Notes: generated by a model not told the origin, from the sequence alone. Shown: positions 9,050 to 17,683, counted from the first letter of the stretch. The stretch is 64,000 bases of DNA from Natrialba chahannaoensis JCM 10990 (GCF_000337135.1 NZ_AOIN01000008.1:223989-287988); one strand, 5' to 3'. Translations and numbers: made by a program.

Positions 9050-9861
9050 TGCTCTCCGTTGGCTTTCGCGCCCTGTTCAAGCGCGAACTCCTGCGATTCA
9101 TCCGCCGGCCGAAGAACACGTTCATGCCGCCGGCGATCACGAACGTGCTCTACTTCGCCGTCTTCGGGATGATCCTGGGCGGCCGCATCGACAGTCCGGT
9201 CGAGGATGTGGCGGGTGTTGACTTCGGCTACATTCTCTTTCTCATCCCCGGGCTCGTCGTCCTCGGCACCATCTCGAACGCCTTCGAGAACGCCTCGTTC
9301 TCGATCTTCCACGGGCGGTGGAACGAGTACATTCACGAGACGCTCACCTCGCCGCTGTCGTACGTCGAGATGGTCGTCGCCTACGTCTCCGCGAGCGCTG
9401 TCCGCGGGCTGATCGTCGGCATCATTATCGCCGTCATCGGCCGCCTGTTCGTGCCGATCAGCATCGAGAACGGCCTCTTCCTCGTGGCCACGATGGTCGT
9501 CATCGCCGCGCTCTTTGCAGGCCTGGGGATCATCGGCGGTCTCGTCGCACGGGACTTCGACGACCTCACCGTGATGAACCAGTTCATCCTGCGCCCGCTG
9601 GTGTTCTTCGGTGCCGTCTTCTACTCGCTGACAATGCTCGAACCGATCTGGCAGGCCGTCTCGTTGCTGAACCCGATGGTCTACATGGTCGACAGCGTCC
9701 GCTACGGCCTGCTCGGCTACTCCGATATGTTCGAAGTCGCACCGGCAGCCTACGCCGAGTTCGTACCGCTTGCCTCTCTCGGCGTGCTCACGCTACTGAC
9801 CGTCGTCGTCCTCACGATCGACGTCTACCTGTTCAAGATCGGCTACGGACTCACCGACTGA
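9049..9861 (+). CDS. ABC-2 type exporter permease
   Basis: A 270-residue inner-membrane permease with about six hydrophobic helices. It starts with a basic amphipathic N-terminus (RALFKRELLRFIRRPKN) followed by ITNVLYFAVFGMIL, typical of the DrrB/NodJ-like ABC-2 family. It contains the conserved central region ISNAFENASFSIFHGRWNEYIHETL and the C-terminal LNPMVYMVDSVRYGLLG. It overlaps the ATPase gene by one base, forming a two-gene exporter. The substrate could be a drug, lipid or polysaccharide. Confidence 0.9.
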   Translation: MLSVGFRALFKRELLRFIRRPKNTFMPPAITNVLYFAVFGMILGGRIDSPVEDVAGVDFGYILFLIPGLVVLGTISNAFENASFSIFHGRWNEYIHETLTSPLSYVEMVVAYVSASAVRGLIVGIIIAVIGRLFVPISIENGLFLVATMVVIAALFAGLGIIGGLVARDFDDLTVMNQFILRPLVFFGAVFYSLTMLEPIWQAVSLLNPMVYMVDSVRYGLLGYSDMFEVAPAAYAEFVPLASLGVLTLLTVVVLTIDVYLFKIGYGLTD

Positions 9862-9946
9862 ACGGACGAGGAAGCGCGAACACGCCAGTCGAAACCAGCC
9901 ACTCGATTAGCGCCGTTTTATTGTGTTCTGGAAATATCTTTCCAGT

Positions 9947-10561
9947 ATGACAACTGAGGAGTACTGCTGGAACTGCGGATCGGTACTCGAGTCCGACGCA
10001 AATTATTGCTCGGCGTGTGGTGTCGAAGTTGGTCGCGATAGCGAGGGAGATGTGAGTGGGGGAGGGGATCGAACGGATGAGTGGGGAACGGGTGAGTGGG
10101 GAACGAACGACTACGGAACTGATGACTATGGAACGAACGACTACGGAACTGACGACTACGAAGCCGACGACTATGGAGACGATTACGGCACCAGTAGCAA
10201 CGAGCGAACTGGGTACGGTTCGGACGACTACGCGACAGCGGAGTACGGAACACGGGGAAACGACACGGCGTTCGCCGCCGTGACGCATCTGCTCGCGATC
10301 TTCACGTGGCTCATCGGTCCGCTAATCGTGCTCGTCGTTACGGAAGACGAGTTCGTCGACGCGAACGCGCGGATGGCAGTGAACTGGCAGATTATGTTCA
10401 CCATCTACATGCTGCTCTCGATGATGCTGGTCATCGTCGGCGTCGGTATTCTTGGGCTGATCATCCTGCCGTTCCTCGACATCGCGTTCTGCGTCGTCGC
10501 GGCGGTGAAGGCGAACGATGGCGAGGTCTGGCAGTATCCGCTCACACCGGAGATTGTCTGA
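9947..10561 (+). CDS. Zinc-ribbon DUF4870-like membrane protein
   Basis: A 204-residue protein in three parts. An N-terminal zinc ribbon has two CxxC pairs (CWNCG and CSACG). A middle low-complexity region (residues about 40-95) is made of five-residue repeats of the type T(N/D)DYG, encoded by a 15-base repeat. The C-terminal membrane domain has helices AFAAVTHLLAIFTWLIGPLIVL and MLLSMMLVIVGVGIL, as in DUF4870 (Tic20-like) proteins. The frame is open upstream, but the ribbon begins right after the ATG at 9947. Function is unknown. Confidence 0.8.
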   Translation: MTTEEYCWNCGSVLESDANYCSACGVEVGRDSEGDVSGGGDRTDEWGTGEWGTNDYGTDDYGTNDYGTDDYEADDYGDDYGTSSNERTGYGSDDYATAEYGTRGNDTAFAAVTHLLAIFTWLIGPLIVLVVTEDEFVDANARMAVNWQIMFTIYMLLSMMLVIVGVGILGLIILPFLDIAFCVVAAVKANDGEVWQYPLTPEIV

Positions 10562-10570
10562 GAAGTGGAA

Positions 10571-10680
10571 ATCGCTGTCTGTTGCTGTCTGTCGCCGTCT
10601 GTCGACGTTTGTTGACGTTTGTCGACGTTTGTCGACGTTTGTCGGCGTTTGTCGCCATCTGTCGCTGTTTATCGCTATCC
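10571..10680. repeat. Tandem decanucleotide repeat array (11 units)
   Basis: Eleven consecutive 10-base units with consensus GTCGACGTTT fill nearly all of the space between two convergent genes (stops at 10561 and 10691). The central units are almost perfect and the outer ones diverge, as expected for an array growing from its centre. The 10-base unit is not in a coding frame. Confidence 0.92.
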
Positions 10681-10690
10681 GTCTCGTCCG

Positions 10691-11759
10691 TTACGCATCG
10701 TACTCGCCGACCTGCACGAGCTGTTTGCCGATGTTGTCACCCTCGAACAACCCGAGGAACGCGTCGGGTGCGTTCTCGAAGCCCTCCACAGTGTGCTGGC
10801 GGTACCGAATCTCCTCGTTCTGGATGAACGTTGAGAGCCGGCGGAGTGCTTCGCCCCAGCGGTCCTCGTAGTCACGAACGAGTAGTCCTTCTACGCGGGC
10901 GCGACTCTCGATGAGTTTGGCGAGTTTTCGCGGCCCGGTCGGAACCGCCGTCGCGTTGTAGATCGAGATCTGTCCGCAGACTGCGACCCGCGAGCGGACG
11001 TTGAGCAGCGGCCAGACGGCGTCCGTGATCGGCCCGCCGACGTTGTCGAAGTAGACGTCGATACCGTTCGGGCAAGCCTCGGCCATCGCACGACCGAGGT
11101 CGTCGGTCTCCTTGTAGTTAATCGCCGCATCGAAGCCCAACTCGTCGGTGAGCCACTCGACCTTCTCGTCGGACCCTGCGGTGCCGACGACGCGTGCACC
11201 AGCGAGTCGGGCGAGTTGGCCGGCGACGGAGCCGACCGCGCCGGCAGCCGCCGAGACGACGACCGTATCGCCCGGCGACGGAGCCGACCGCGCCGGCAGC
11301 CGCCGAGACGACGACCGTATCGCCCGGCGTCGGCTCTGCCACGTCGAGCATCCCGAAGTACGCGGTGACGCCGGGCATGCCAAGCGTCCCGAGCGCAGTC
11401 GAGATCGGCCCCTGGTCCGGGTTCACCCGCCGAACCTCGTCGGCGTCGGCGACCGCGTGCTCGGCCCACAGGAGTTCGCCGGTGACGACATCGCCCTCCT
11501 CGAGCGTATCGGCGTTCGACTCGAGTACCTCGCCGACGACGCCGGCGCGCATCGGCTCGCCGACATCCCAGGGTTCCTCGTAGGACTCCGTGTCGCGCAT
11601 CCGACCGCGCATGTAGGGGTCGACCGACTGATACAGCGTCTTCACAAGCACCTCGTCCGGCCCGGGTTCGGGTCGCTCGACGGTTACAAGTTCAAAGTTC
11701 TCGAGGCCCGGTTCGCCGGTTGGGCGGCTCGCAAGATGCCATTGTCTCGTCTCTGTCAT
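10691..11759 (-). pseudogene. MDR-family NADP-dependent oxidoreductase, frameshifted
   Basis: This should encode a medium-chain reductase of the curcumin/leukotriene B4 dehydrogenase-like group, which reduces alpha,beta-double bonds with NADPH. The N-terminal part begins MTETRQWHLASRPTGEP (ATG at 11757-11759) and includes VDPYMRGRM and the nucleotide-binding loop AAAGAVGSVAG. The C-terminal part (VVGTAGSDEKVEWLTDELGFD through GKQLVQVGEYDA) is in another frame. The break is a perfect 52-bp tandem duplication at 11221-11324. Deleting one copy gives a single frame of 338 residues, the normal family length. It is either a recent inactivation or an assembly artefact. Confidence 0.85.
11221..11324. 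repeat. Perfect 52-bp tandem duplication
   Basis: The 52 bases from 11221 recur exactly from 11273, with the next bases partly continuing the match to about 11329. Fifty-two is not a multiple of three, so the second copy shifts the frame of the surrounding oxidoreductase gene. Both copies encode the dinucleotide-binding loop. Confidence 0.95.
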
Positions 11760-11933
11760 ATGGACACTTTGGCGCGCCGGCAGGTGAAGATTGGGCTGCC
11801 GGAAGCCTGTCACGACCAGGACAACGTCGGTTCGAAACCCCCACCCACTCGAGGAGCCCGTGGCTCGCGTCGGCCGCTCCGTTCGAAGCCGCCGCATGCT
11901 ACCTTTTTGTCCATAATCAACGTATCCCATCTC

Positions 11934-12635
11934 ATGGCAACCACGCCCGCGTTCCTCGAGGAGTTACTCGCGGGGAACCGCCGCCACGTGGAGTCGCTCC
12001 CGGACGAGTATTTCGCCGGCGTGCAAACGAGCCAGCACCCCGATGTCGTCGCGATCTGTTGCTCTGACTCGCGGATTCCTCAGGAACACATGTGGGGGTT
12101 CGATCACCCGGGTGCGGTGTTCACGCCGAGCAACATCGGCAACCAGGTCTGGGACGAGGACGAGGGCGAACGGATCGTTGACGGCGGACTCCTGTACCCG
12201 ATCCATCACGCCGGCACCAATGTCGCGGTCGTCGTTGGCCACACTGGCTGTGGCGCTGTCACGGCCGCCTACCAGGTCGCAACGGGAGACGACCTGCCGG
12301 GACCACAGGGCGTCGACAAGTGGGTCAACATGCTCGTCCCCGTCGTCAAGGAGGCACTCGAGAGCGGCTTGATCGACCGCGAGGCTGACGAGGAGACGGT
12401 GATCAACCAGCTCGTGGAGTACAATGTCGACCACCAGACGCAGTTCCTGCGTGAGGCCGAGAACGTCCCCGCCGATGTCGACATCTACGGCTTCGTTTAC
12501 GACTTTCAGGGAGTCTACGGCAACGAGGCCGGCTGTGCGCACCTGGTCAACGTCAACGGTGAGATCGACCCCGAGTCGATCGAGAAACTGGTTCCAGCGG
12601 AGTACGAGACGGCGACCGAGAGTCTGTTGTTCTGA
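11934..12635 (+). CDS. Beta-carbonic anhydrase
   Basis: A 233-residue beta-class carbonic anhydrase, which interconverts CO2 and bicarbonate. The zinc ligands are C43 (in ICCSDSRI), H103 and C106 (in VVGHTGCGAV), with the D45-R47 dyad. The start MATTPAFLEELLAGNRRHVE matches the N-terminal helix of beta-CAs; the frame is open upstream but opposes the neighbouring oxidoreductase gene. It converges on dabA, whose stop is 137 bases away. That context suggests work on carbon delivered by the DabA/DabB system. It is likely cytoplasmic, since no signal peptide is visible. Confidence 0.92.
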   Translation: MATTPAFLEELLAGNRRHVESLPDEYFAGVQTSQHPDVVAICCSDSRIPQEHMWGFDHPGAVFTPSNIGNQVWDEDEGERIVDGGLLYPIHHAGTNVAVVVGHTGCGAVTAAYQVATGDDLPGPQGVDKWVNMLVPVVKEALESGLIDREADEETVINQLVEYNVDHQTQFLREAENVPADVDIYGFVYDFQGVYGNEAGCAHLVNVNGEIDPESIEKLVPAEYETATESLLF

Positions 12636-12772
12636 GCCGGCCGCCACCCCAGTTTCGAGGCGACCGACGCCGGAGTGCGGCCACAGCGTCGTGGACTGCC
12701 GGACGCTAACACCGGCTCGAAACGTACCAAACTCCGAGAACTGTAGTTCGACGGGAGAGCCATGACCCGGCC

Positions 12773-15262
12773 TCAGTCCGAAGTCGCGGGCGATCCGGCG
12801 GGCTGCTGTGTGACCGTCGCCACGACGGGGGGCTCCCACTCGAGATCACCCTGGTAGTGGAACACCCGGTTGTCCTGTGTCGGATCAACGACCGTTAGGC
12901 CGCCGATCCAGCCGTTGGCGACCAGTCGCTCGACATCGTCGTGTTCGCGGAGAATCTCGGTCACGCGGTCGACGGGGGCGTGGATCACCGCCGACAGACG
13001 AAGCGGCTGGTGGAACGGCCGCTCGTCGTCGGCCTTCAGCGACTGTAACGGCAGGCCAGTCATCAGGTCGCCGCCGTTGCCCTGCACGACGCCGACGTTG
13101 CCCACCGGGTTCTGGGTGACCTTCGAGCCGCTGCCGTAGACGCCGTTGTCGACCGTCGCGAAGTAGTACTGGTTGTTGATCCACTGGGTGACCACGAGGG
13201 GGCCAGCCATGATCGCTTCGAGCGCCTCTCCGTCGGGGTCGGTCGTCCAGTCGTAGGAGTGGAGGAACGCCCGGCCCTCGAGGGAGGCGTCGTCGGTCAA
13301 CTCACGCGGACCGATGACGAACCCCGCGTTGCCGGCCAGCCCCCACTCCGGGCGGGTTTCGGCCCAGTCGACCGCGCGGCGCTCGGTCTCGGCGACGCCA
13401 CGATTCGGATCAGCGCCAGCCATCGACGCCACGCGTTCGGTCGCCGCGGCCTCGCGGGCCGCCTCGAGATTCTCGCGAAGTCGCTCGAGTTCCCCCGCGT
13501 GGCTCTCGGGGACGTCGCCGTCGAACAGCGTGACCGCGTCGGTCGTCGTGTTGTGCTCGCCGGCGAGAAAAACGGTGTCCTCGGGGATGTCGTAGCCGCG
13601 CTCGCGGAGTTCGGTTCGCACGCCCTCGTCGTTACAGATTGCCGCGAGCGCACGGGCGTTCGGCCCGCCCGGGTTGCCGGCGCAGGCCCCGCAGTCGAGG
13701 CTCGAGTCGAACGGGTTGTTCGTCGTGTGGCTCGCGTGGCCGGTGAAGACGACCAGGCGGGCGAATTCAGTCCAACCCATGAGGTCGAACGCAGTCTGGG
13801 CGTACTCGACCCGCTGCTCGTGGGTCATCCCCACCGAGAGGTCGTGCTCGTCGTGTTCGTAGCCGTACTCGTGGTCGTCGCAGTCGACGGTCGGGGAACA
13901 GAACTCGCCGGGACGGGGCACGCGCTCGTCGACGGCCGTACGGAGTGTGGCCAGGCTCGAGGGGAACAACGTTCGAGCCGCCATTGCCGAGCCGTAGGCA
14001 CTCCCTGCCCCCTCAATGAACGTGAACGCGGCGACAACGTTGGTTTTCAACCGCTTGAAGTGCTTACGGGTCGCGTGCGCGAGACCAGACCACCGGTCGC
14101 GGATATCGGCGTCGGCTGCTCCGTCCGCTCTGGGGCGGTCGACGACTCGGTGCTCGGGCTCGAGAATGGGCGGACAGGCGTCGACCTCGACGGCCGAGTC
14201 GTACCCCTGATGGCGCATCGGAATCCCGAAGAAGCCCGCGTAACCGTGAGTCTCGTAGGGACCCTGTGCCTCGAGGTGGCGGCGGATGATCTCCGAGCGC
14301 GTGTCGATGCAGAAGACGAGTTGAGCGGCCGGGCGCTCCCCGTCGCCGTGGGATGACTCAGTCACGGAGTCATCGACGCACTCGAGTAGGTCGTGGCGGT
14401 AGCTCTCCTCCCAGGCGGAGAGGAAGCGTTCGGGGATCGGAACCGCCTCGTCGCCGGTCGCGTCGTCGACCTCGTCGACGTTTGCTTCCGCGCCCGGTTC
14501 GGTCGGCGCGTTGAACAGGTCCGAAAGCGTCAGCCGCACCGCCAGGTACTCCGTGATCGTGATCGGGTACCGCTCCTGCCAGGAGTCAGTGCTTGCCTCG
14601 CGCTGCTTGATGAGCCCGGTCCAGCCCGGCAGCGAGGCCAGGTGGTGCTCGAGGGTCTCGTCCCAGCGCGGTTCTGGGCACTCGCCCAGCACTGCCTCGA
14701 GCGCCTCAAGCGGCGTCTCCGGGAGGTCGTCACCGTCATCACAGGGAATCTCGCCGTCGTAGGGCGCGAGGGTCCGCCAGGCGGCGTAGAAGCCCGCCTC
14801 GCGATTCGGCATCGACCACTGGGCTTCACCCTGTTCGAGGAAGGACGCAAGCCACTTCGTGAGGACGCGGTCGACCCGCTCGGTCGCCTCGTCCGTCGCG
14901 GGTTTCCGGTCTGCTTCGGCGGCTTCCATCTCTTCGAGCAGCGCCTCGGGGTCGCGGTCGACGCCGTGAGCGGCGAGTTCCTCGTCGAGGATAACGGAGT
15001 CAATCCGGCCGTCCTCCCACGCCTGACGGAAGACCGACGGGTGCGGGTAGCCGCGGCCACCGAAGAGGTCCTGCGCTTCGTCGACGGCGCGGTGGAACGG
15101 CCGGTGCTCGAACCCCGAGAGGGGGTTCGCGGTGACGAACGAGTGCAGCGGCCATACGGAGCCGACAGTGTCGGCCGCACGGTCAATGCTGTCGCGGATG
15201 TGTTCGTGGATATCGGTGCCGTCGGTGCCGTCGGTCGGAGACTGGGTGCGTGTGCGGCTCAT
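12773..15262 (-). CDS. dabA: DabA inorganic carbon uptake subunit (DUF2309)
   Basis: An 829-residue member of DUF2309/UPF0753 (DabA), the large subunit of the DAB dissolved inorganic carbon accumulation system. DabA is thought to act as an energy-coupled, vectorial carbonic-anhydrase-like zinc protein. The predicted zinc and active-site residues are present: C318 and D320 in VFCIDTRSE, H509 in GHASHTTNN and C524 in DCGACAGN, the same order as the known C-x-D...H-x14-C pattern. WPLHSFVTANPL is the conserved N-terminal motif. The ATG at 15262 overlaps the dabB stop (ATGA), so the two are co-translated. The ORF is open further upstream into dabB without homology. Confidence 0.92.
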   Translation of the reverse strand: MSRTRTQSPTDGTDGTDIHEHIRDSIDRAADTVGSVWPLHSFVTANPLSGFEHRPFHRAVDEAQDLFGGRGYPHPSVFRQAWEDGRIDSVILDEELAAHGVDRDPEALLEEMEAAEADRKPATDEATERVDRVLTKWLASFLEQGEAQWSMPNREAGFYAAWRTLAPYDGEIPCDDGDDLPETPLEALEAVLGECPEPRWDETLEHHLASLPGWTGLIKQREASTDSWQERYPITITEYLAVRLTLSDLFNAPTEPGAEANVDEVDDATGDEAVPIPERFLSAWEESYRHDLLECVDDSVTESSHGDGERPAAQLVFCIDTRSEIIRRHLEAQGPYETHGYAGFFGIPMRHQGYDSAVEVDACPPILEPEHRVVDRPRADGAADADIRDRWSGLAHATRKHFKRLKTNVVAAFTFIEGAGSAYGSAMAARTLFPSSLATLRTAVDERVPRPGEFCSPTVDCDDHEYGYEHDEHDLSVGMTHEQRVEYAQTAFDLMGWTEFARLVVFTGHASHTTNNPFDSSLDCGACAGNPGGPNARALAAICNDEGVRTELRERGYDIPEDTVFLAGEHNTTTDAVTLFDGDVPESHAGELERLRENLEAAREAAATERVASMAGADPNRGVAETERRAVDWAETRPEWGLAGNAGFVIGPRELTDDASLEGRAFLHSYDWTTDPDGEALEAIMAGPLVVTQWINNQYYFATVDNGVYGSGSKVTQNPVGNVGVVQGNGGDLMTGLPLQSLKADDERPFHQPLRLSAVIHAPVDRVTEILREHDDVERLVANGWIGGLTVVDPTQDNRVFHYQGDLEWEPPVVATVTQQPAGSPATSD

Positions 15263-16752
15263 TTGTCGTACTCCTCCTTGTCGGTGAGGATGGTCGAAGG
15301 GGCGGGCTGGGAGACGTTCAGCAGAGAGACGTAGAGGCGCTCGCTCGAGCGATGCCAAGCGAGTTCGGTGGCGAGGTAGGCGCTGACAAAGAGCGCGACG
15401 ACGAGATAGTGGGCGACGGTGAGGTCGGTCGGCGCGTAGGCCATCGGCACGTCGGCCAGCATCGTCGAGACGGCGTTAAACGCGATTGCGTAGCCAGAGA
15501 TGGCGACGAGCACGACAAGCGGGACGCTGACGAACCTGACCGAGGTCGGCAGCGTTGATCGCCGAAGGATGTCACGCGCAGCCGTCAGGGTCGTGAGGAC
15601 CACAACGACCGTCAGCACAAGGCCGCTGTCGAGTGTCAGCGCGAGGTCTGAGAGCTTTCCGGTGAGGGCCATGAAAAGGACGCCCGCGCCGACTGCAGTG
15701 AGGAGGCTGACGGCGAGTCCCGGGAAGCCGAGATGCGTACGCTCGGCGTGCTTCGGAGCGGTGTGCTCGACCGACGCGCCCGACGAGAGGAAAAGATAGG
15801 CCTTGTAGAAGCCGTGAAGAATCAGGTGGGCAATGGCGGCGGCGAAAAAGCCCAAGCCACATTGCATGATCATAAAGCCCATCTGGGCGATGGTCGAACT
15901 GCCGAGTTCGCGCTTAACGTCGGTCTGGACGAGCAACATCGCCTGTCCGAGCAGGGCGCTGAACGCGCCGACAATGACAATAACTGACATGAACAGCAGT
16001 TCCTCGCCGACGACCGGCGCAAACCTTGTCAGCAAGACCCCGCCCGCGTTGACGAACCCGGCGTGCATCAGCGCCGAGGCGGGCGTCGGCGCAGTCATCG
16101 ACGACAGCAGCCAGTTGTGAAACGGGAACAGCGCCGACTGGAGCATCGCCGCGAGGAGGATTCCGCTCGCGGCGACCAACAGAACCGTTGTCGACGCTCC
16201 TTCGAGCCCGCCGAGGATGCCGGTGACGGTCGTCGCGCCGGTCGCCCAGACGAGGACGCCCAGGCTCCCGGCGAGGAGGGCGCTACTCGCGGCGAAGTAG
16301 CGGCGAGCGAGACTCGCAGCGGACCGGGCCTGGGTCCACTCACGGACGTGGCCGATCAGTGAGGCCATCGCCAGTCCCATCCCCAGCCACGCCAGCGCGA
16401 ACAGCGCGACGTGGTCGGCCGCGGTCAAAGTCATGACGACCAGCGTGAACGCGAAGATTCGACCGTAGAACCAGTTCAAATCACGGTCGCCGGCCATGTA
16501 CCGCCGGGAATAGCTGTGGACGATGCCGCTGAAAAAGGTGACCACAACCCACATGACCGCGGTCAGGCCGTCGATCACGAGGGCGTCCGGGAGCACCCAC
16601 TCGTGTCCGCCCCAGGCGGTCAGTCCGAGGACACCCAGGCTCGCCAGAAACAGCGTCCAGACCGACCAGGTAGCCGCTCGCGGAACGGATGACGTCGATT
16701 GTGTCGGCGGTTCGGCGTGGTGCACTTCGTCGGTGGTGCTATCGTCGTGCAT
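15259..16752 (-). CDS. dabB: DabB, NuoL-like cation-conducting subunit
   Basis: A 497-residue polytopic membrane protein with about 13 hydrophobic segments, homologous to the proton-conducting subunits of complex I and Mrp antiporters. In DAB systems this subunit couples DabA to the cation gradient. Typical segments are GIVHSYSRRYMAGD, ALAWLGMGLAMASLIGH, LLSSMTAPTPASALMHAGFVNAGGVLL and ADVPMAYAP. The proline- and alanine-rich helix and HAGFVNAG are NuoL hallmarks. The start MHDDSTTDEV is used; the alternative upstream start is TTG. It overlaps dabA by four bases. Only this Nuo-like gene is present, excluding a full Mrp or complex I operon. Confidence 0.92.
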   Translation of the reverse strand: MHDDSTTDEVHHAEPPTQSTSSVPRAATWSVWTLFLASLGVLGLTAWGGHEWVLPDALVIDGLTAVMWVVVTFFSGIVHSYSRRYMAGDRDLNWFYGRIFAFTLVVMTLTAADHVALFALAWLGMGLAMASLIGHVREWTQARSAASLARRYFAASSALLAGSLGVLVWATGATTVTGILGGLEGASTTVLLVAASGILLAAMLQSALFPFHNWLLSSMTAPTPASALMHAGFVNAGGVLLTRFAPVVGEELLFMSVIVIVGAFSALLGQAMLLVQTDVKRELGSSTIAQMGFMIMQCGLGFFAAAIAHLILHGFYKAYLFLSSGASVEHTAPKHAERTHLGFPGLAVSLLTAVGAGVLFMALTGKLSDLALTLDSGLVLTVVVVLTTLTAARDILRRSTLPTSVRFVSVPLVVLVAISGYAIAFNAVSTMLADVPMAYAPTDLTVAHYLVVALFVSAYLATELAWHRSSERLYVSLLNVSQPAPSTILTDKEEYDK

Positions 16753-16788
16753 TCGTTGTTCTCGTTCCGGCCCGACCGGTCTCGTTCG

Positions 16789-16816
16789 CCGGTACCTCGT
16801 TGCCAACAGGTACCGG
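16789..16816 (-). promoter_or_regulatory. Perfect 9-bp inverted repeat in the dabB leader
   Basis: CCGGTACCT at 16789-16797 and AGGTACCGG at 16808-16816 are exact inverse copies separated by 10 bases. They lie between the likely TATA box (16851-16860) and the dabB start (16752). It could be an RNA hairpin in the 5' leader or an operator just downstream of the transcription start. Confidence 0.6.
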
Positions 16817-16847
16817 ACCGGTTGTAACCAGCCCTACTTTGAACAAG

Positions 16848-16884
16848 GTGATTATTATATCCACTGGTTCGAACAAAATGTTCG
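16848..16884 (-). promoter_or_regulatory. dabB TATA box and upstream palindromic operator
   Basis: On the minus strand the AT-rich TATA element ATATAATAAT occupies 16851-16860. Directly upstream is the perfect palindrome CGAACA-AAA-TGTTCG at 16870-16884. Such a dyad next to the TATA/BRE would suit an activator of the Lrp type, and an Lrp gene is the next gene upstream. Confidence 0.55.
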
Positions 16885-17189
16885 TGCCACGGCGTGCCAA
16901 AGACCAGATTGATACCACAGCCACCGCGGATCGAAACGATCGCTCCAACCGAGACGAGTTCGACAGTTCGGGACGACGACTCCGGCCGGCCGAGAGACCG
17001 TGCTTGGCCGCTCGATACCATACCAGCGGGGCTCGAGTTCCGCTCAAGTCAGGATAGGTGACAGCCCGGTATAAAATCACCCGGTTTCGAACGTTCCGTT
17101 GAATAGTGCGAACATATCGAACGGTTCGGTACGATCGCTTCTGAGGGAGCGACTTCCCGCGAAAAGGGCGAACGGCAGAGACCCCACAG

Positions 17190-17654
17190 TCACTCGGCGA
17201 CGAATTCGTCGAACGATGTCGCCTCGTGACTGCGAACGAGCACCTCGTCGGTGATCGTCAGACCCATATCCGACAGTTTCTGGGCGACCGGCGTGATATC
17301 CTGGTCGGTCTCGCCGACGGCCGTCACGAGCAGGTTCTCTTCGCCGGTGACGAGTTCCTGCACCGAGATGACCCGCGGGATATTCAGGATCTCCTCTCGG
17401 TACTCGCCGCGTTCTGGAATCGGTGCCGTACAGAACAACAGCATTCGGATCGGATAGCCAGACCCAGTGAAGTCGATGTCGGCACTGTACCCTTTGATGA
17501 TCCCCTCCGACTCGAGTCGTTGAATTCGCTTGCGAACCGTACTCGAGGAAGCCTCGGTTCGCTCGGCGATCTCGCCCGACGAGAGGTTCCGGGCTTCCTC
17601 CTGCAACGCGTAGAGGATTTCCCGGTCGACCGCATCGAGCTCGTAGTCACTCAT
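17190..17654 (-). CDS. Lrp/AsnC family transcriptional regulator
   Basis: A 154-residue regulator starting MSDYELDAVDREILYALQEEAR. The N-terminal winged helix (residues 5-55, with the recognition helix SSSTVRKRIQRLE) is followed by a RAM-type ligand-binding domain (residues about 65-150). These proteins form dimers or octamers and respond to amino acids or other metabolites. The ATG at 17654 is about 25 bases from a TATA box; a longer in-frame extension is basic and unlike the family. It is encoded upstream of dabBA on the same strand, separated by 437 bases, so it is a candidate regulator of that operon. Confidence 0.9.
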   Translation of the reverse strand: MSDYELDAVDREILYALQEEARNLSSGEIAERTEASSSTVRKRIQRLESEGIIKGYSADIDFTGSGYPIRMLLFCTAPIPERGEYREEILNIPRVISVQELVTGEENLLVTAVGETDQDITPVAQKLSDMGLTITDEVLVRSHEATSFDEFVAE

Positions 17655-17674
17655 ACTAGCCGTTTGCCCCGGGA

Positions 17675-17683
17675 AATATAAGG
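17675..17683 (-). promoter_or_regulatory. TATA box for the Lrp-family gene
   Basis: On the minus strand CTTATATTT lies about 25 bases upstream of the ATG at 17654, the spacing for a leaderless mRNA. Confidence 0.55.

Larger units (their letters stand above)
16753..17189. other. 437-base regulatory spacer upstream of dabB
   Basis: No credible gene. It holds the dabB promoter region with two symmetric elements listed separately. Further upstream (17085-17140) there are several GAAC/GTTC motifs, including TTCGAACGTTC and GAACGGTTC. No tRNA cloverleaf can be folded, despite the T-loop-like GGTTCGAAC at 16866. Confidence 0.6.

Noticed and set aside
10571-10680. Decanucleotide array considered as a CRISPR
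   Set aside because: Units are contiguous with no spacers and are far shorter than CRISPR repeats; no cas genes are present.
15259-16752. dabB considered as part of an Mrp antiporter or complex I operon
   Set aside because: Only one NuoL-like gene is present and it overlaps dabA, the arrangement of DAB systems rather than the multi-gene Mrp or Nuo operons.
16861-16884. tRNA-like T-loop sequence GGTTCGAAC
   Set aside because: No acceptor stem, D-arm or anticodon arm can be folded around it, and it is better explained as part of a regulatory palindrome.
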